From a virus: 33,757 bases of DNA. The notes beneath the pieces are model-generated. The model made no database searches, was not told the origin of the DNA, and worked only from the letters and a program-made list of their open reading frames with translations. The position numbers were made by a program, and so were the translations under genes. The DNA is taken from IMG/VR virus record IMGVR_UViG_3300038825_000946, positions 1 through 33,757 of that record; one strand, given 5' to 3'. Shown one piece after another: positions 1-7,200 of the stretch (position 1 is its first letter; every line of letters begins with the position of its first letter).

Positions 1-138
1 AAGTGGACATCAGGTGTACACAAAGATAAACCTGCAGTTGGACAAGAGTGTCCTGCATATAAACAAGATGGTGAGTGTAAATCTTGCCGTACTTGTTGGA
101 GTCGTTCAGTTAAACAAGTAAGTTATAAGGAGCATTAA
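1..138 (+). CDS. C-terminal end of a cysteine-rich phage protein (partial)
   Basis: This frame is open from the first base and stops with TAA at 136-138; the start lies outside the window. The 45 visible residues contain four cysteines in the pattern C-x9-C-x2-C-x2-C followed by Trp, and end in a Ser-Tyr-Lys-Glu-His tail. This looks like a zinc- or iron-binding knuckle. From memory it resembles the C-terminus of Gp88/DUF7227-type phage proteins ('CxxCRxCW...SY..H'), but with so little sequence that is only a suggestion. The stop shares a base with the next ATG (TAATG), so the genes are translationally coupled. Confidence 0.6.
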   Translation, partial: KWTSGVHKDKPAVGQECPAYKQDGECKSCRTCWSRSVKQVSYKEH

Positions 139-287
139 TGCCTAAAGAAATAGATATAGATGATGAGTTAGAAAAAAGATATGAAAAATTTTATGATTGG
201 TTAAACACTTGTCCTTTTAAATGGACTGAATCTAGTCACCCAACAAGTGGTATGGCTGCAATTAATTTTGATATAGAAGAAGAATGA
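138..287 (+). CDS. Small acidic hypothetical protein
   Basis: This is a 49-residue ORF starting in a TAATG overlap, with AAGGAG (127-132) as ribosome binding site. It is acidic at both ends (IDIDDELE near the start, DIEEE at the end) and has a central Cys-Pro-Phe-Lys-Trp segment. I recognise no family. Its stop overlaps the next start by four bases (ATGA), which supports it being a real member of the early gene string. Confidence 0.6.
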   Translation: MPKEIDIDDELEKRYEKFYDWLNTCPFKWTESSHPTSGMAAINFDIEEE

Positions 288-415
288 TAATTAAAAAAAT
301 AATAGTAAGACTTCGTATGTGGTATGCCGACATAAGAGGTCATCACGGAAAGAAATGGAACTATGAGCCAGGAGATTGGTATATGGGTAGGCATAGAAAG
401 AAAGGAAAAAAATGA
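284..415 (+). CDS. Small basic hypothetical protein
   Basis: This 43-residue ORF overlaps the previous gene by four bases (ATGA). The product is strongly basic, with a lysine-rich C-terminus (GRHRKKGKK) and an aromatic centre (WYADIRGHHGKKWNYEPGD). It might bind nucleic acid, but that rests on charge alone. I recognise no family. Support comes mainly from the regular overlap pattern and the match in style with its neighbours. Confidence 0.5.
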   Translation: MIIKKIIVRLRMWYADIRGHHGKKWNYEPGDWYMGRHRKKGKK

Positions 416-534
416 AACAAAGAAATGCAAAAACTAAATTAATATTTAGACTTAAGTGTTTGATATTAAGATGTAGAGAAAAAGGTAAATGGGATTTAGC
501 TATAAAATTACGCAATAAACTTTTAAATATATGA
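412..534 (+). CDS. Small basic hypothetical protein
   Basis: This 40-residue ORF is coupled to the previous gene by ATGA. It is rich in Lys, Arg and Leu, with two cysteines (KCLILRCREKGKWDLA), and probably forms an amphipathic helix. I recognise no family. Its stop again overlaps the following ATG by four bases, so it sits in a chain of four coupled mini-genes at the left end of the early region. Confidence 0.45.
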   Translation: MKQRNAKTKLIFRLKCLILRCREKGKWDLAIKLRNKLLNI

Positions 535-638
535 AATATATAATTATATTATTGCTACTTACATCTTGTAAGACTACAGATATAGACCCCAAAGTTACAA
601 TAATAAAAAATATTTTACAAAAATCAGTTGACAAATAA
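531..638 (+). CDS. Tiny predicted lipoprotein
   Basis: This 35-residue ORF begins in an ATGA overlap. The N-terminus looks like a lipoprotein signal: Met-Lys, a hydrophobic run (YIIILLLL), then a lipobox-like Leu-Thr-Ser-Cys with Cys13 as the acylation site. The mature part would be only about 23 residues. An exported mini-lipoprotein made early would sit in the host envelope and could act in superinfection exclusion or in anchoring another factor; that role is inference. The last codons contain the TTGACA sequence discussed as a weak promoter candidate. Confidence 0.45.
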   Translation: MKYIIILLLLTSCKTTDIDPKVTIIKNILQKSVDK

Positions 639-651
639 ATAAAAGTATGAT
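626..651 (+). promoter_or_regulatory. Weak promoter candidate before the replication genes
   Basis: The ten bases AGTTGACAAA (626-635) are identical to those at 5183-5192, where they form the -35 part of a convincing promoter. Here the nearest -10-like sequence, TATGAT (646-651), lies only 12 bases from TTGACA, shorter than the usual 16-18. It is therefore either a poor promoter or just the coding end of the lipoprotein ORF. Confidence 0.25.
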
Positions 652-662
652 AGGAGAAAACA

Positions 663-863
663 ATGGAAACAAAGAAATACCTCATAAAAGTATACGGATT
701 AGGATATACAGGACAATACACATTGCCACTAACAGGAGTTGTAAATGCAGATAGAATAGATGATGAAGCAACACATCTAATACTTACCAAAAAACTTATT
801 CTCACTCGAGATACCTTTTATGATAAAACTAACACTAGGGTTACATACGAGGAAGTAAAATAA
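663..863 (+). CDS. Hypothetical protein upstream of primase
   Basis: This 66-residue protein starts at an ATG preceded by AGGAG (652-656). It opens with basic residues and has alternating hydrophobic and polar stretches consistent with a small beta-rich domain (KYLIKVYGLGYTGQYTL). No catalytic motif is visible and I do not recognise the family. It is the first gene of the replication cluster, and its stop directly abuts the primase start codon, so it is probably co-translated with the primase. Confidence 0.6.
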   Translation: METKKYLIKVYGLGYTGQYTLPLTGVVNADRIDDEATHLILTKKLILTRDTFYDKTNTRVTYEEVK

Positions 864-1673
864 TTGAATTATAAACAGCAACTAAATATTATACAAGGAC
901 TATTTATTCCACCTGATACACAGATGAGAATGGATTGTCCTTTCTGTAAAAATTTAAATACATTATCAGTAGACACTATGGATAATAATATAAACTGGTA
1001 TTGCTTTCATTCAACTTGTAAAGCTAGAGGAAAAAAAGAAGGAGAAAAAAATATGCAATATGTAGAGAAAGTTCTTAAAGGTAATCAAGAACTATATATA
1101 GAAAACGAAGAGTTTAAAATACCTGACAGCTTTACGGGTATATACTCAAATGAAAAAGCAATGCGTTGGCTATCAAATAATAATTGTTGGGAAGCGTGGT
1201 CTTGGGGTAGAGCAGATATAAAATATGATGTACAGCAAGATAGAGTTGTGTTCTTAATTAAAAATAGATACTCACATAAATTTGTTGGTGCAGTAGGTAG
1301 AGGATTAAATAAAAATGTTTATCCTAAATGGTTTATGTATGGCAATAAAGATGTACCATTTAAATGTGGTGAGTGTGATGATGCAGTTATAGTAGAAGAT
1401 TGTCCATCAGCTTGTGCTGTATCTAACATACTTACTGGTATTGCAATTATGGGTACAAAATTAAAAGATTTACATAAGAGTCATTTAAAACCGTATAAAA
1501 AACTATACATCTGTTTAGACAGAGATGCCACAACAAAAGCATATGATATAGCTAAAGATTTAAGGTCGTCAGGGTTTGACAATGTCGTGGTTAAACCATT
1601 AGAAGATGACCTTAAATACTTTAATACAGATCAAATAAGGGAGATGTTCTATGATAGAAAAACAAATGCTTAG
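864..1673 (+). CDS. DNA primase, zinc finger plus TOPRIM
   Basis: This 269-residue protein makes RNA primers for phage DNA replication and should work with the helicase encoded next. An N-terminal zinc-binding module is visible (Cys25-Pro-Phe-Cys28, Cys47, Cys52), as in T7 gp4-type primases. The TOPRIM core follows: the glutamate motif VIVEDCPSACA (Glu178) and the DxD motif CLDRDA (Asp219, Asp221). The start is a TTG directly after the upstream stop, with GAGGAAG (849-855) well placed. The next in-frame ATG (924) would leave only three residues before the zinc finger and lacks a ribosome site. The gene overlaps the helicase by 23 bases. T7 carries primase and helicase in one polypeptide; here they are separate. 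Confidence 0.88.
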   Translation: MNYKQQLNIIQGLFIPPDTQMRMDCPFCKNLNTLSVDTMDNNINWYCFHSTCKARGKKEGEKNMQYVEKVLKGNQELYIENEEFKIPDSFTGIYSNEKAMRWLSNNNCWEAWSWGRADIKYDVQQDRVVFLIKNRYSHKFVGAVGRGLNKNVYPKWFMYGNKDVPFKCGECDDAVIVEDCPSACAVSNILTGIAIMGTKLKDLHKSHLKPYKKLYICLDRDATTKAYDIAKDLRSSGFDNVVVKPLEDDLKYFNTDQIREMFYDRKTNA

Positions 1674-2862
1674 ACTAATGCTTGGTAAAGCATTCTATAC
1701 AAAATACAAAGGCACTATATCACCTACTATATTTACAGGAGATATAAGTTCTTTGTTTGATACAATACAAAAAGCACATGCAAAATATTCAGATGATATA
1801 AGTGTTGATGAATTATATTCTTTACATACTGCTATATTTAATCCTGCATTAACTCGTGCTGCAAAAGAAAAGTTTAGTGAGTTAGTAGAAGATATAAAAG
1901 AAATACAAGAACCTAGTAAAGAAATAGCAAAAGATATAATGCGTATCTTATCTGATAGAGATTTAGCACAACGAATAGCTGTTGAAGCTACAGAAATATT
2001 TAATGGTAAAGATGCAAACTTTACTGATATAGCTGGTATGATAGAAAATCATAAACAAGGTGACGAAGAAAAGACACCTGCAGTTACAAGTGATGTAAAA
2101 GAAGTATTAGGATTACTTGATGTAACTACTAAATGGAAGTTTAATATACCTGTGCTAAAAGAAAATGTAGGTGGTATTGGTGGTGGTAATCTTATGATTG
2201 CATTTGCTAGACCTGAAACAGGTAAGACAGCTTTTTGGGTTAGTTTATGTGCAGGACCTGAAGGATTTGCTGAACAAGGTGCAAAGGTTCATGCGTTTAT
2301 AAATGAAGAACCTGCTATTAGGACACAGATGAGAGCTATATCTTGCTATACGGGTATGACTAGAGAAGAAATAATACAGGATAAAGAGATAGCACAAAAT
2401 GCTTGGGGTGAAATAAAAGATAACATAGCTATGTTCGATACAGTTGATTGGTCTATGGAAGATATAGATGCACATTGTGATAAACATAAACCTGATATAA
2501 TAGTTATAGATCAGTTAGATAAAATAAATGTTACAGGTACATTTGCAAGAACAGATGAGAAGTTAAGACAGATATATACAAGTGTAAGAGAGATAGCGAA
2601 GAGAAGAGATTGTGCTGTGATTGCTATATCACAAGCGTCAGCAGATGCACATAATAGAAATAGTATATCGTTTGATATGATGGAAAACTCTAAGACAGGT
2701 AAAGCTGCAGAAGCAGATATTATAATTGGTATAGGTAGAAACTCTAACTCTGATGCAGAAAATAAAATAAGAACATTATGTATAAGTAAAAATAAAATAA
2801 ATGGTTATCATGGAGAGCCATCATGTACAATTAGAAGGAGCATAAGTAGGTACGAAGTATGA
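1651..2862 (+). CDS. Replicative DNA helicase, DnaB/RecA-fold
   Basis: This 403-residue protein is the likely replicative helicase, unwinding DNA ahead of the polymerase. The N-terminal 150 residues are helical and resemble a DnaB-type linker region. The ATPase core starts near residue 175 with GGIGGGNLMIAFARPETGKT, Walker A being Ala186-Thr193. A catalytic-type glutamate follows in FINEE (about 217-220), and Walker B is DIIVIDQLD (Asp287). A later ISQAS segment matches the DnaB sensor region. The ATG lies inside the primase gene and is preceded by GGGAG. The stop overlaps the polymerase start by four bases. Primase, helicase and polymerase therefore form one translationally coupled replication unit. 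Confidence 0.9.
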   Translation: MIEKQMLRLMLGKAFYTKYKGTISPTIFTGDISSLFDTIQKAHAKYSDDISVDELYSLHTAIFNPALTRAAKEKFSELVEDIKEIQEPSKEIAKDIMRILSDRDLAQRIAVEATEIFNGKDANFTDIAGMIENHKQGDEEKTPAVTSDVKEVLGLLDVTTKWKFNIPVLKENVGGIGGGNLMIAFARPETGKTAFWVSLCAGPEGFAEQGAKVHAFINEEPAIRTQMRAISCYTGMTREEIIQDKEIAQNAWGEIKDNIAMFDTVDWSMEDIDAHCDKHKPDIIVIDQLDKINVTGTFARTDEKLRQIYTSVREIAKRRDCAVIAISQASADAHNRNSISFDMMENSKTGKAAEADIIIGIGRNSNSDAENKIRTLCISKNKINGYHGEPSCTIRRSISRYEV

Positions 2863-4895
2863 TTACAGTAGTAGACGTAGAAACATCTTGGCAAGTTACA
2901 AGTACAGGTGGGTATGACCCATCACCTTATCATCCTGATAATATATTAGTTAGTGTGGGTATAAATGATGAGTATTATTTTACAAATCATTCTGAGAGAA
3001 TAGATAAAGGTTGCTATCATAATATACAATCTATACTTGATAAGACTACATTATTAGTAGGGCATAATATAAAGTTTGATTTAATGTGGTTGATTGAAGC
3101 TGGATTTAAATATACGGGTAGAGTATATGATACTATGCTTGGAGAATATATATTAAATAGAGGTATAAGAAAAAGTTTAACATTAGAAATGTCTTGTAGA
3201 AGAAGACGAATTGGTTCTAAAGATAATCGTATAAAGGAATTTACAGATAGAGGTATACCTTTTCAAAATATACCAGCTAATGTTGTAGAGGAATATGGTA
3301 GAATGGATGTACAAATAACTAGAGATTTATTTAATTCACAAATGGCAGACTTTAGAATGCCAAAGAATAAACATCTATTAATGACAGCAAAGATGATGAA
3401 TGAATTTTTAATTGTACTATCTGATATGGAAGCCAATGGTATTAATATAAATTTAGAAGAGTTAGCTAAAGTAGAAAAAGAATATAGGGCAGAGTTTGCA
3501 TACTTAAAGCAAAAGATAGATAAGATTGTATATAAACAAATGGGAGATACTAAAATTAATTTGTCTAGTCCTGAACAATTATCTTGGTTGATCTATAGTA
3601 GAAAGCCAAAAGATAAAAAACATTGGGCAAAGATATTTAATGTAGGTATAGATAAAAATACAGGTAAAAATAAAAGACGACCTAATTTTTCTAGATTGCA
3701 ATTTAGAAATCTAGTTGCAGACAACTCTGAAAAAATATTTAAAACTGTGGCTGAACAATGTATAGATTGCAAAGGTAAAGGTGTAATAAAAAAAATAAAG
3801 AAAGATGGTAGCCCATATAAAAATTATACTAAATGTGAACATTGCTTTGGGGAAGGCTTTACTTATGCTAATTTAGGTAAGGTTGCAGGATTCCAACAAA
3901 GACCTAGAAGTGTATATGATATTGCAGAAGCTGGATTTAGAACAGACAAACTTACATTAACTAAAATAGCAGGTGAAGCAGAGGGTGAGTTTAAAACTTT
4001 TATAGATGCCATTGTACGACACAATGCAGTTGATACTTACTTACATACATTTGTTGAAGGATTAAAAAACTTTACAAATGAAAAAGGTTTTTTACATCCT
4101 AAGTTTATGCAAGCTGTTACAGCTACAGGTAGACTATCTAGTAGAGATCCAAACTTTCAAAACCAACCTAGAGGTAAAACATTTCCTATTCGTAAAGTTG
4201 TATCATCTAGATTTAAAGATGGTAAGATAATAGAAATAGACTTTGCACAGTTAGAATTTAGAACTGCTGTGTTCTTATCACAAGATAAACAAGGTATGGA
4301 AGATATAAAAAATAAAATAGATGTGCATCAATACACTGCAGATATTATTGGTGTGTCTCGACAAGATGCAAAGGCACATACATTTAAACCTTTGTATGGT
4401 GGTACAACAGGAACTGAAGATGAGAAGAGATATTATACTAAATTTTTAGAGAAGTATAAAGATATAAAAACTTGGCATGAAAAATTACAAAGCGAAGCTA
4501 TTAGATTTAAAAGAGTTAAACTACCAACAGGTAGAGAATATTCTTTTCCATATGCTGAACGTACACCCTGGGGTGGATCTACATATGGTACACAGATAAA
4601 AAATTATCCTGTACAAGGATTTGCTACAGCAGATATTGTACCATTAGCTTGTATAAATATTTATAATCTAATGAGAGAAAAGAAAGTAAAAAGTTTGTTA
4701 ATAAATACAGTACATGATTCTATTATCGCAGATGTATATCCTGGTGAAGAAAGATTGATGGCTGATATTTTTAATAAAGGAACTGCAGATGTAATACCTG
4801 CATTAAAAAAGTATTATGATATTAATTTTAATGTTCCACTTGACACGGAACTTAAAATAGGATATGATTGGTTAAATATGAAGGAGGTAATATGA
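2859..4895 (+). CDS. polA: Family A DNA polymerase with DnaJ-type zinc insert (HMO-2011 type)
   Basis: This 678-residue protein is the replicative polymerase. The 3'-5' proofreading exonuclease motifs are present: VDVET (Asp6, Glu8), GHNIKFD, and YGRMD. The polymerase motifs are also intact: motif A EIDFAQLEFR (Asp461), motif B R501-x3-K505-x3-F509-x3-YG, and motif C VHDS (His619-Asp620). Between them, after the thumb segment INLSSPEQL (from 233), lies an insert with two CxxCxGxG units, Cys301/304 and Cys326/329. These match the DnaJ central-domain zinc motif. This arrangement is the published hallmark of the SAR116 phage HMO-2011 and relatives. The insert might stabilise the thumb or bind a processivity partner, as the thioredoxin-binding loop does in T7; that is inference. 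The residue aligned with Pol I Phe762 is Phe509. Confidence 0.95.
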   Translation: MITVVDVETSWQVTSTGGYDPSPYHPDNILVSVGINDEYYFTNHSERIDKGCYHNIQSILDKTTLLVGHNIKFDLMWLIEAGFKYTGRVYDTMLGEYILNRGIRKSLTLEMSCRRRRIGSKDNRIKEFTDRGIPFQNIPANVVEEYGRMDVQITRDLFNSQMADFRMPKNKHLLMTAKMMNEFLIVLSDMEANGININLEELAKVEKEYRAEFAYLKQKIDKIVYKQMGDTKINLSSPEQLSWLIYSRKPKDKKHWAKIFNVGIDKNTGKNKRRPNFSRLQFRNLVADNSEKIFKTVAEQCIDCKGKGVIKKIKKDGSPYKNYTKCEHCFGEGFTYANLGKVAGFQQRPRSVYDIAEAGFRTDKLTLTKIAGEAEGEFKTFIDAIVRHNAVDTYLHTFVEGLKNFTNEKGFLHPKFMQAVTATGRLSSRDPNFQNQPRGKTFPIRKVVSSRFKDGKIIEIDFAQLEFRTAVFLSQDKQGMEDIKNKIDVHQYTADIIGVSRQDAKAHTFKPLYGGTTGTEDEKRYYTKFLEKYKDIKTWHEKLQSEAIRFKRVKLPTGREYSFPYAERTPWGGSTYGTQIKNYPVQGFATADIVPLACINIYNLMREKKVKSLLINTVHDSIIADVYPGEERLMADIFNKGTADVIPALKKYYDINFNVPLDTELKIGYDWLNMKEVI

Positions 4896-5107
4896 GAATA
4901 ATAGAAGCTCTAGAAACTTTAGACGAGTACGATGACTCAGATTATAGTGCTTATTTAGAATATACAGAACTAAAAGATAGATGTTTAATAGAACCATCTA
5001 CTCTATACATCCACGAAAGCCATGAGTATTTAAGTGAATTTAAATACTTTGCAGCTGCTGATGGTTTAGATATTAAAGTTAGTAAGGGAGAGACAAAAAT
5101 ATGTTAG
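4892..5107 (+). CDS. Small acidic hypothetical protein
   Basis: A 71-residue product. I chose the ATG at 4892 rather than the upstream in-frame ATG-like start at 4868, because AAGGAGG (4881-4887) sits at the right distance from it. The start overlaps the polymerase stop by four bases. The sequence is rich in Asp, Glu and Tyr (DEYDDSDYSAYLEYTE) and has no recognisable domain. An acidic small protein next to replication genes could interact with DNA-binding proteins or mimic DNA, but nothing in the sequence proves this. Confidence 0.65.
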   Translation: MRIIEALETLDEYDDSDYSAYLEYTELKDRCLIEPSTLYIHESHEYLSEFKYFAAADGLDIKVSKGETKIC

Positions 5108-5184
5108 GAATAATTAGTGCAATATTTAACTTTACTTTTTTTATAGCTATGATATATATGTTGGTAAATATAGCAATTTTTTAG
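5101..5184 (+). CDS. Tiny single-pass membrane protein (27 residues)
   Basis: The ORF overlaps the end of the previous gene by seven bases and has GGGAG about 11 bases upstream. Almost the whole product is hydrophobic, a single membrane segment of about 22 residues with no charged residues. It ends just before the 5185 promoter. The function is unknown; it may be an early membrane-active peptide. It could be non-coding, because it is so short. Confidence 0.35.
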   Translation: MLGIISAIFNFTFFIAMIYMLVNIAIF

Positions 5185-5213
5185 TTGACAAAACTATAAA
5201 AATGTGATATAAG
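5185..5213 (+). promoter_or_regulatory. Sigma70-like promoter for the recombination/nuclease genes
   Basis: TTGACA (5185-5190) is followed after 17 bases by TATAAG (5208-5213), in an AT-rich stretch between a stop codon and the next ribosome site (GGAGG, 5229-5233). It is the best plus-strand promoter in the window. With no phage RNA polymerase gene visible, host RNA polymerase probably reads it. It should give an extra transcript for the ssDNA-binding protein and the downstream genes. Confidence 0.65.
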
Positions 5214-5236
5214 ATAATAACTAAAATGGAGGACAA

Positions 5237-6097
5237 ATGTCTGATAATCAACTAACAAACATAAAAGGAATGTCTGATGAACAAATCATGCAGGCAATTG
5301 GTCAAGATGATGGATCTAACATGGGTGTTAACATACCTAGATTAGCTATCAATCGAACACCTGAAGATGACGATGGTAATCAATTACCAGTTGGTCATTA
5401 CTACACTTATGATTCAAATATAGGTCAGAATATTTATGGGAAACCCATAACATTAAGACCATTCATAAGTGCAATGCAATACATGCACTACGATGCTGAC
5501 AAAGGAGAGTATGTAAATAGATCTATTATATTTAAAAGCTGGAAAGAAGAGGCTATAGATATTTTAGGTGGAACTAAATGTGGCAAGATAGCTTACAAAG
5601 AAAGAGCAAATCTTACACCTGAACAATTAGAACAGCAAAGAACTATTAGATGTTATAAACTTATCTATGGTTTATTATCTTTTAAAGATGGTAAAACTGC
5701 ACAGGGTAAAGATCATTCAGTAGAAAACTTACCTGTTCTATATAGAGTAACAGGTACAGCATTCTCACCAGTAAGTGCTGCGTTAGATCAATTGAAGAAA
5801 AGAAAAAAACTTATGTTTAATTCTACTCTATCACTTGAAACTAAACGTCAGAAAAAAGGTGGTAATGTATTCTATGTACCTGAAATAATTGTAAATGCTG
5901 ATGCTAATTTACAGTTGTCAGATGCTGATATGGAAACTTTAAAAGTATTCCAAGAGTCTATAGATACAGAAAATGAAGAGGTTATTGGTTTATATAATAA
6001 ATCTAAATCTAATAGTCCTACTGGATCAGATTCTGTAGATGCTAAAGTTGTTGAAGAACTTGATGACAAAGTACCTGAGCAGGTGCTTGCTAGTTAA
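5237..6097 (+). CDS. Putative single-stranded DNA-binding protein
   Basis: This 286-residue protein starts at an ATG with a strong GGAGG site. It begins with a flexible acidic N-terminus, continues with a mixed beta-rich body with aromatic residues (GHYYTYDSN, RSIIFKSWKEEA), and ends with an acidic, low-complexity tail (DAKVVEELDDKVPEQ). It has its own promoter, implying high expression, and is directly coupled to a nuclease gene. Abundance, acidic tail and position match phage ssDNA-binding proteins such as T7 gp2.5, but I see no diagnostic OB-fold motif, so the assignment is by context. Confidence 0.45.
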   Translation: MSDNQLTNIKGMSDEQIMQAIGQDDGSNMGVNIPRLAINRTPEDDDGNQLPVGHYYTYDSNIGQNIYGKPITLRPFISAMQYMHYDADKGEYVNRSIIFKSWKEEAIDILGGTKCGKIAYKERANLTPEQLEQQRTIRCYKLIYGLLSFKDGKTAQGKDHSVENLPVLYRVTGTAFSPVSAALDQLKKRKKLMFNSTLSLETKRQKKGGNVFYVPEIIVNADANLQLSDADMETLKVFQESIDTENEEVIGLYNKSKSNSPTGSDSVDAKVVEELDDKVPEQVLAS

Positions 6098-6987
6098 TGA
6101 GTGATATACTTATTAAAGTACAAAAGTATCTAGACAAGGTGTCTAAGAGTCCTGTGCAAGCAGACAAAAAACTTGTGGAGGAGTTTGGTGAGGCGTGTAA
6201 AAACGCCTTACTAAAACAGTTTACTGAAGATAGATCTTCTAAGTTTGAAATTAGAATGTCTAATGCAGGTAGACCTCTTTGCCAATTACAAATGGAAGCT
6301 AAAGGTGTAAAGGGTGAAGGACAACCTTATAATGTAAAAATAAGAAATACATTTGGTGACCTCATTGAGGCACTAGCTTTATTTATTATGAAATCAGCAG
6401 GAGTAAATGTAAAGAATGAACAGAAAAAAGTTACGTATGAATTTGAAGGAAATAAAATTGAAGGCAAGCAAGATGTTGAAATTGAGAACAAGATATGGGA
6501 TATTAAAAGTGCATCACCATATTCATTTGATAAAAAATTTGGAGAAGAAGGTGGATTTCAAGAAGTTGTTAAGGATGATACCTTTGGTTATGCATCACAA
6601 GGTTTTTTATATAGCGAAAGTCAGAACAAGGATTTTGGAGGCTGGATAGCAATTAATAAATCTACAGGTGAATGGGCTGTATGTGAAACACCTAAACTTG
6701 TAGAGCCATATAAAAGTGAAGCTATTAAAAAAGCTAAAGATAATGTAAAAGCAATTAAAGATGGTGTACCTTTTAAAAGACAGTATGATGCGATTGAAGA
6801 AAAGTTTAGAGGTAAACCTACAGGTAATAAAGTTTTGGGCTTAGCTTGTTCATTCTGCCCATACAAACTTCCTTGTTGGGGAAGTAAATTGCAGTTGTTA
6901 CCACAACAGCAATCTAAAGGTAAGAGCCCTAAATGGGTTTGGTATACGGAAGTTAATAATCCTAAACAGGAGGAAGAGCTTGCGTAA
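6097..6987 (+). CDS. PD-(D/E)XK nuclease, RecB/Cas4-like, with cysteine cluster
   Basis: This 296-residue protein is probably the phage exonuclease that degrades or processes DNA ends and host DNA during replication and recombination. The nuclease core is visible as Glu91 (GDLIEA), Asp126 (EGKQDVEI) and the DxK pair Asp135/Lys137 (WDIKSAS), the classic PD-(D/E)XK layout. Near the C-terminus Cys251-x2-Cys254-x5-Cys260 (CSFCPYKLPC) matches the Cas4/AddB type of iron-sulfur ligand cluster; an upstream cysteine could be the fourth ligand. The start is in a TAATG overlap with the preceding gene. A T7 gp6-like role is likely by position. Confidence 0.8.
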   Translation: MSDILIKVQKYLDKVSKSPVQADKKLVEEFGEACKNALLKQFTEDRSSKFEIRMSNAGRPLCQLQMEAKGVKGEGQPYNVKIRNTFGDLIEALALFIMKSAGVNVKNEQKKVTYEFEGNKIEGKQDVEIENKIWDIKSASPYSFDKKFGEEGGFQEVVKDDTFGYASQGFLYSESQNKDFGGWIAINKSTGEWAVCETPKLVEPYKSEAIKKAKDNVKAIKDGVPFKRQYDAIEEKFRGKPTGNKVLGLACSFCPYKLPCWGSKLQLLPQQQSKGKSPKWVWYTEVNNPKQEEELA

Positions 6988-7048
6988 CTGGGTGAGTATT
7001 AGTTTTGAGGGGTCTAGTGCTCACCTTTACCGACTATGTATTGTTTAA
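6980..7048 (+). CDS. Possible 22-residue coupling ORF with TTG start
   Basis: A TTG at 6980 is preceded by AGGAGGAAG (6968-6976), one of the strongest ribosome sites in this arm. The ORF runs 22 codons and ends 13 bases inside the next gene, which itself has no ribosome site. It overlaps the nuclease stop. It may serve mainly to carry ribosomes from the nuclease gene to the 54-residue gene downstream. The peptide has no recognisable features. Confidence 0.3.
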   Translation: MRNWVSISFEGSSAHLYRLCIV

Positions 7049-7200
7049 TAATAAAAGATAATGATAAGTGGAAAATATTTACAAATGAAATATGGGACTC
7101 AGAAAAAGAAGCAACTGACTATGCCAAGAGGAATAAATTTAAAAAGTCTATTGAATGGAAAGTTGTGCCGTTTGATTACAAATATTTTAAAAAACTATGA
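7036..7200 (+). CDS. Small hypothetical protein
   Basis: A 54-residue product rich in Lys, Trp and Tyr, containing WDSEKEATDYAKRNKF, a pattern seen in small conserved phage proteins with a beta-alpha fold. No ribosome binding site precedes the ATG, but the possible TTG mini-ORF ends within it, suggesting translational coupling. The stop overlaps the next ATG (ATGA). I do not recognise the family. Confidence 0.6.
   Translation: MYCLIIKDNDKWKIFTNEIWDSEKEATDYAKRNKFKKSIEWKVVPFDYKYFKKL

Noticed and set aside
500-805. Minus-strand ORF of 101 codons in the early region
   Set aside because: It is antisense to the coupled lipoprotein and 66-residue genes; hydrophobic AT-rich shadow without ribosome site.
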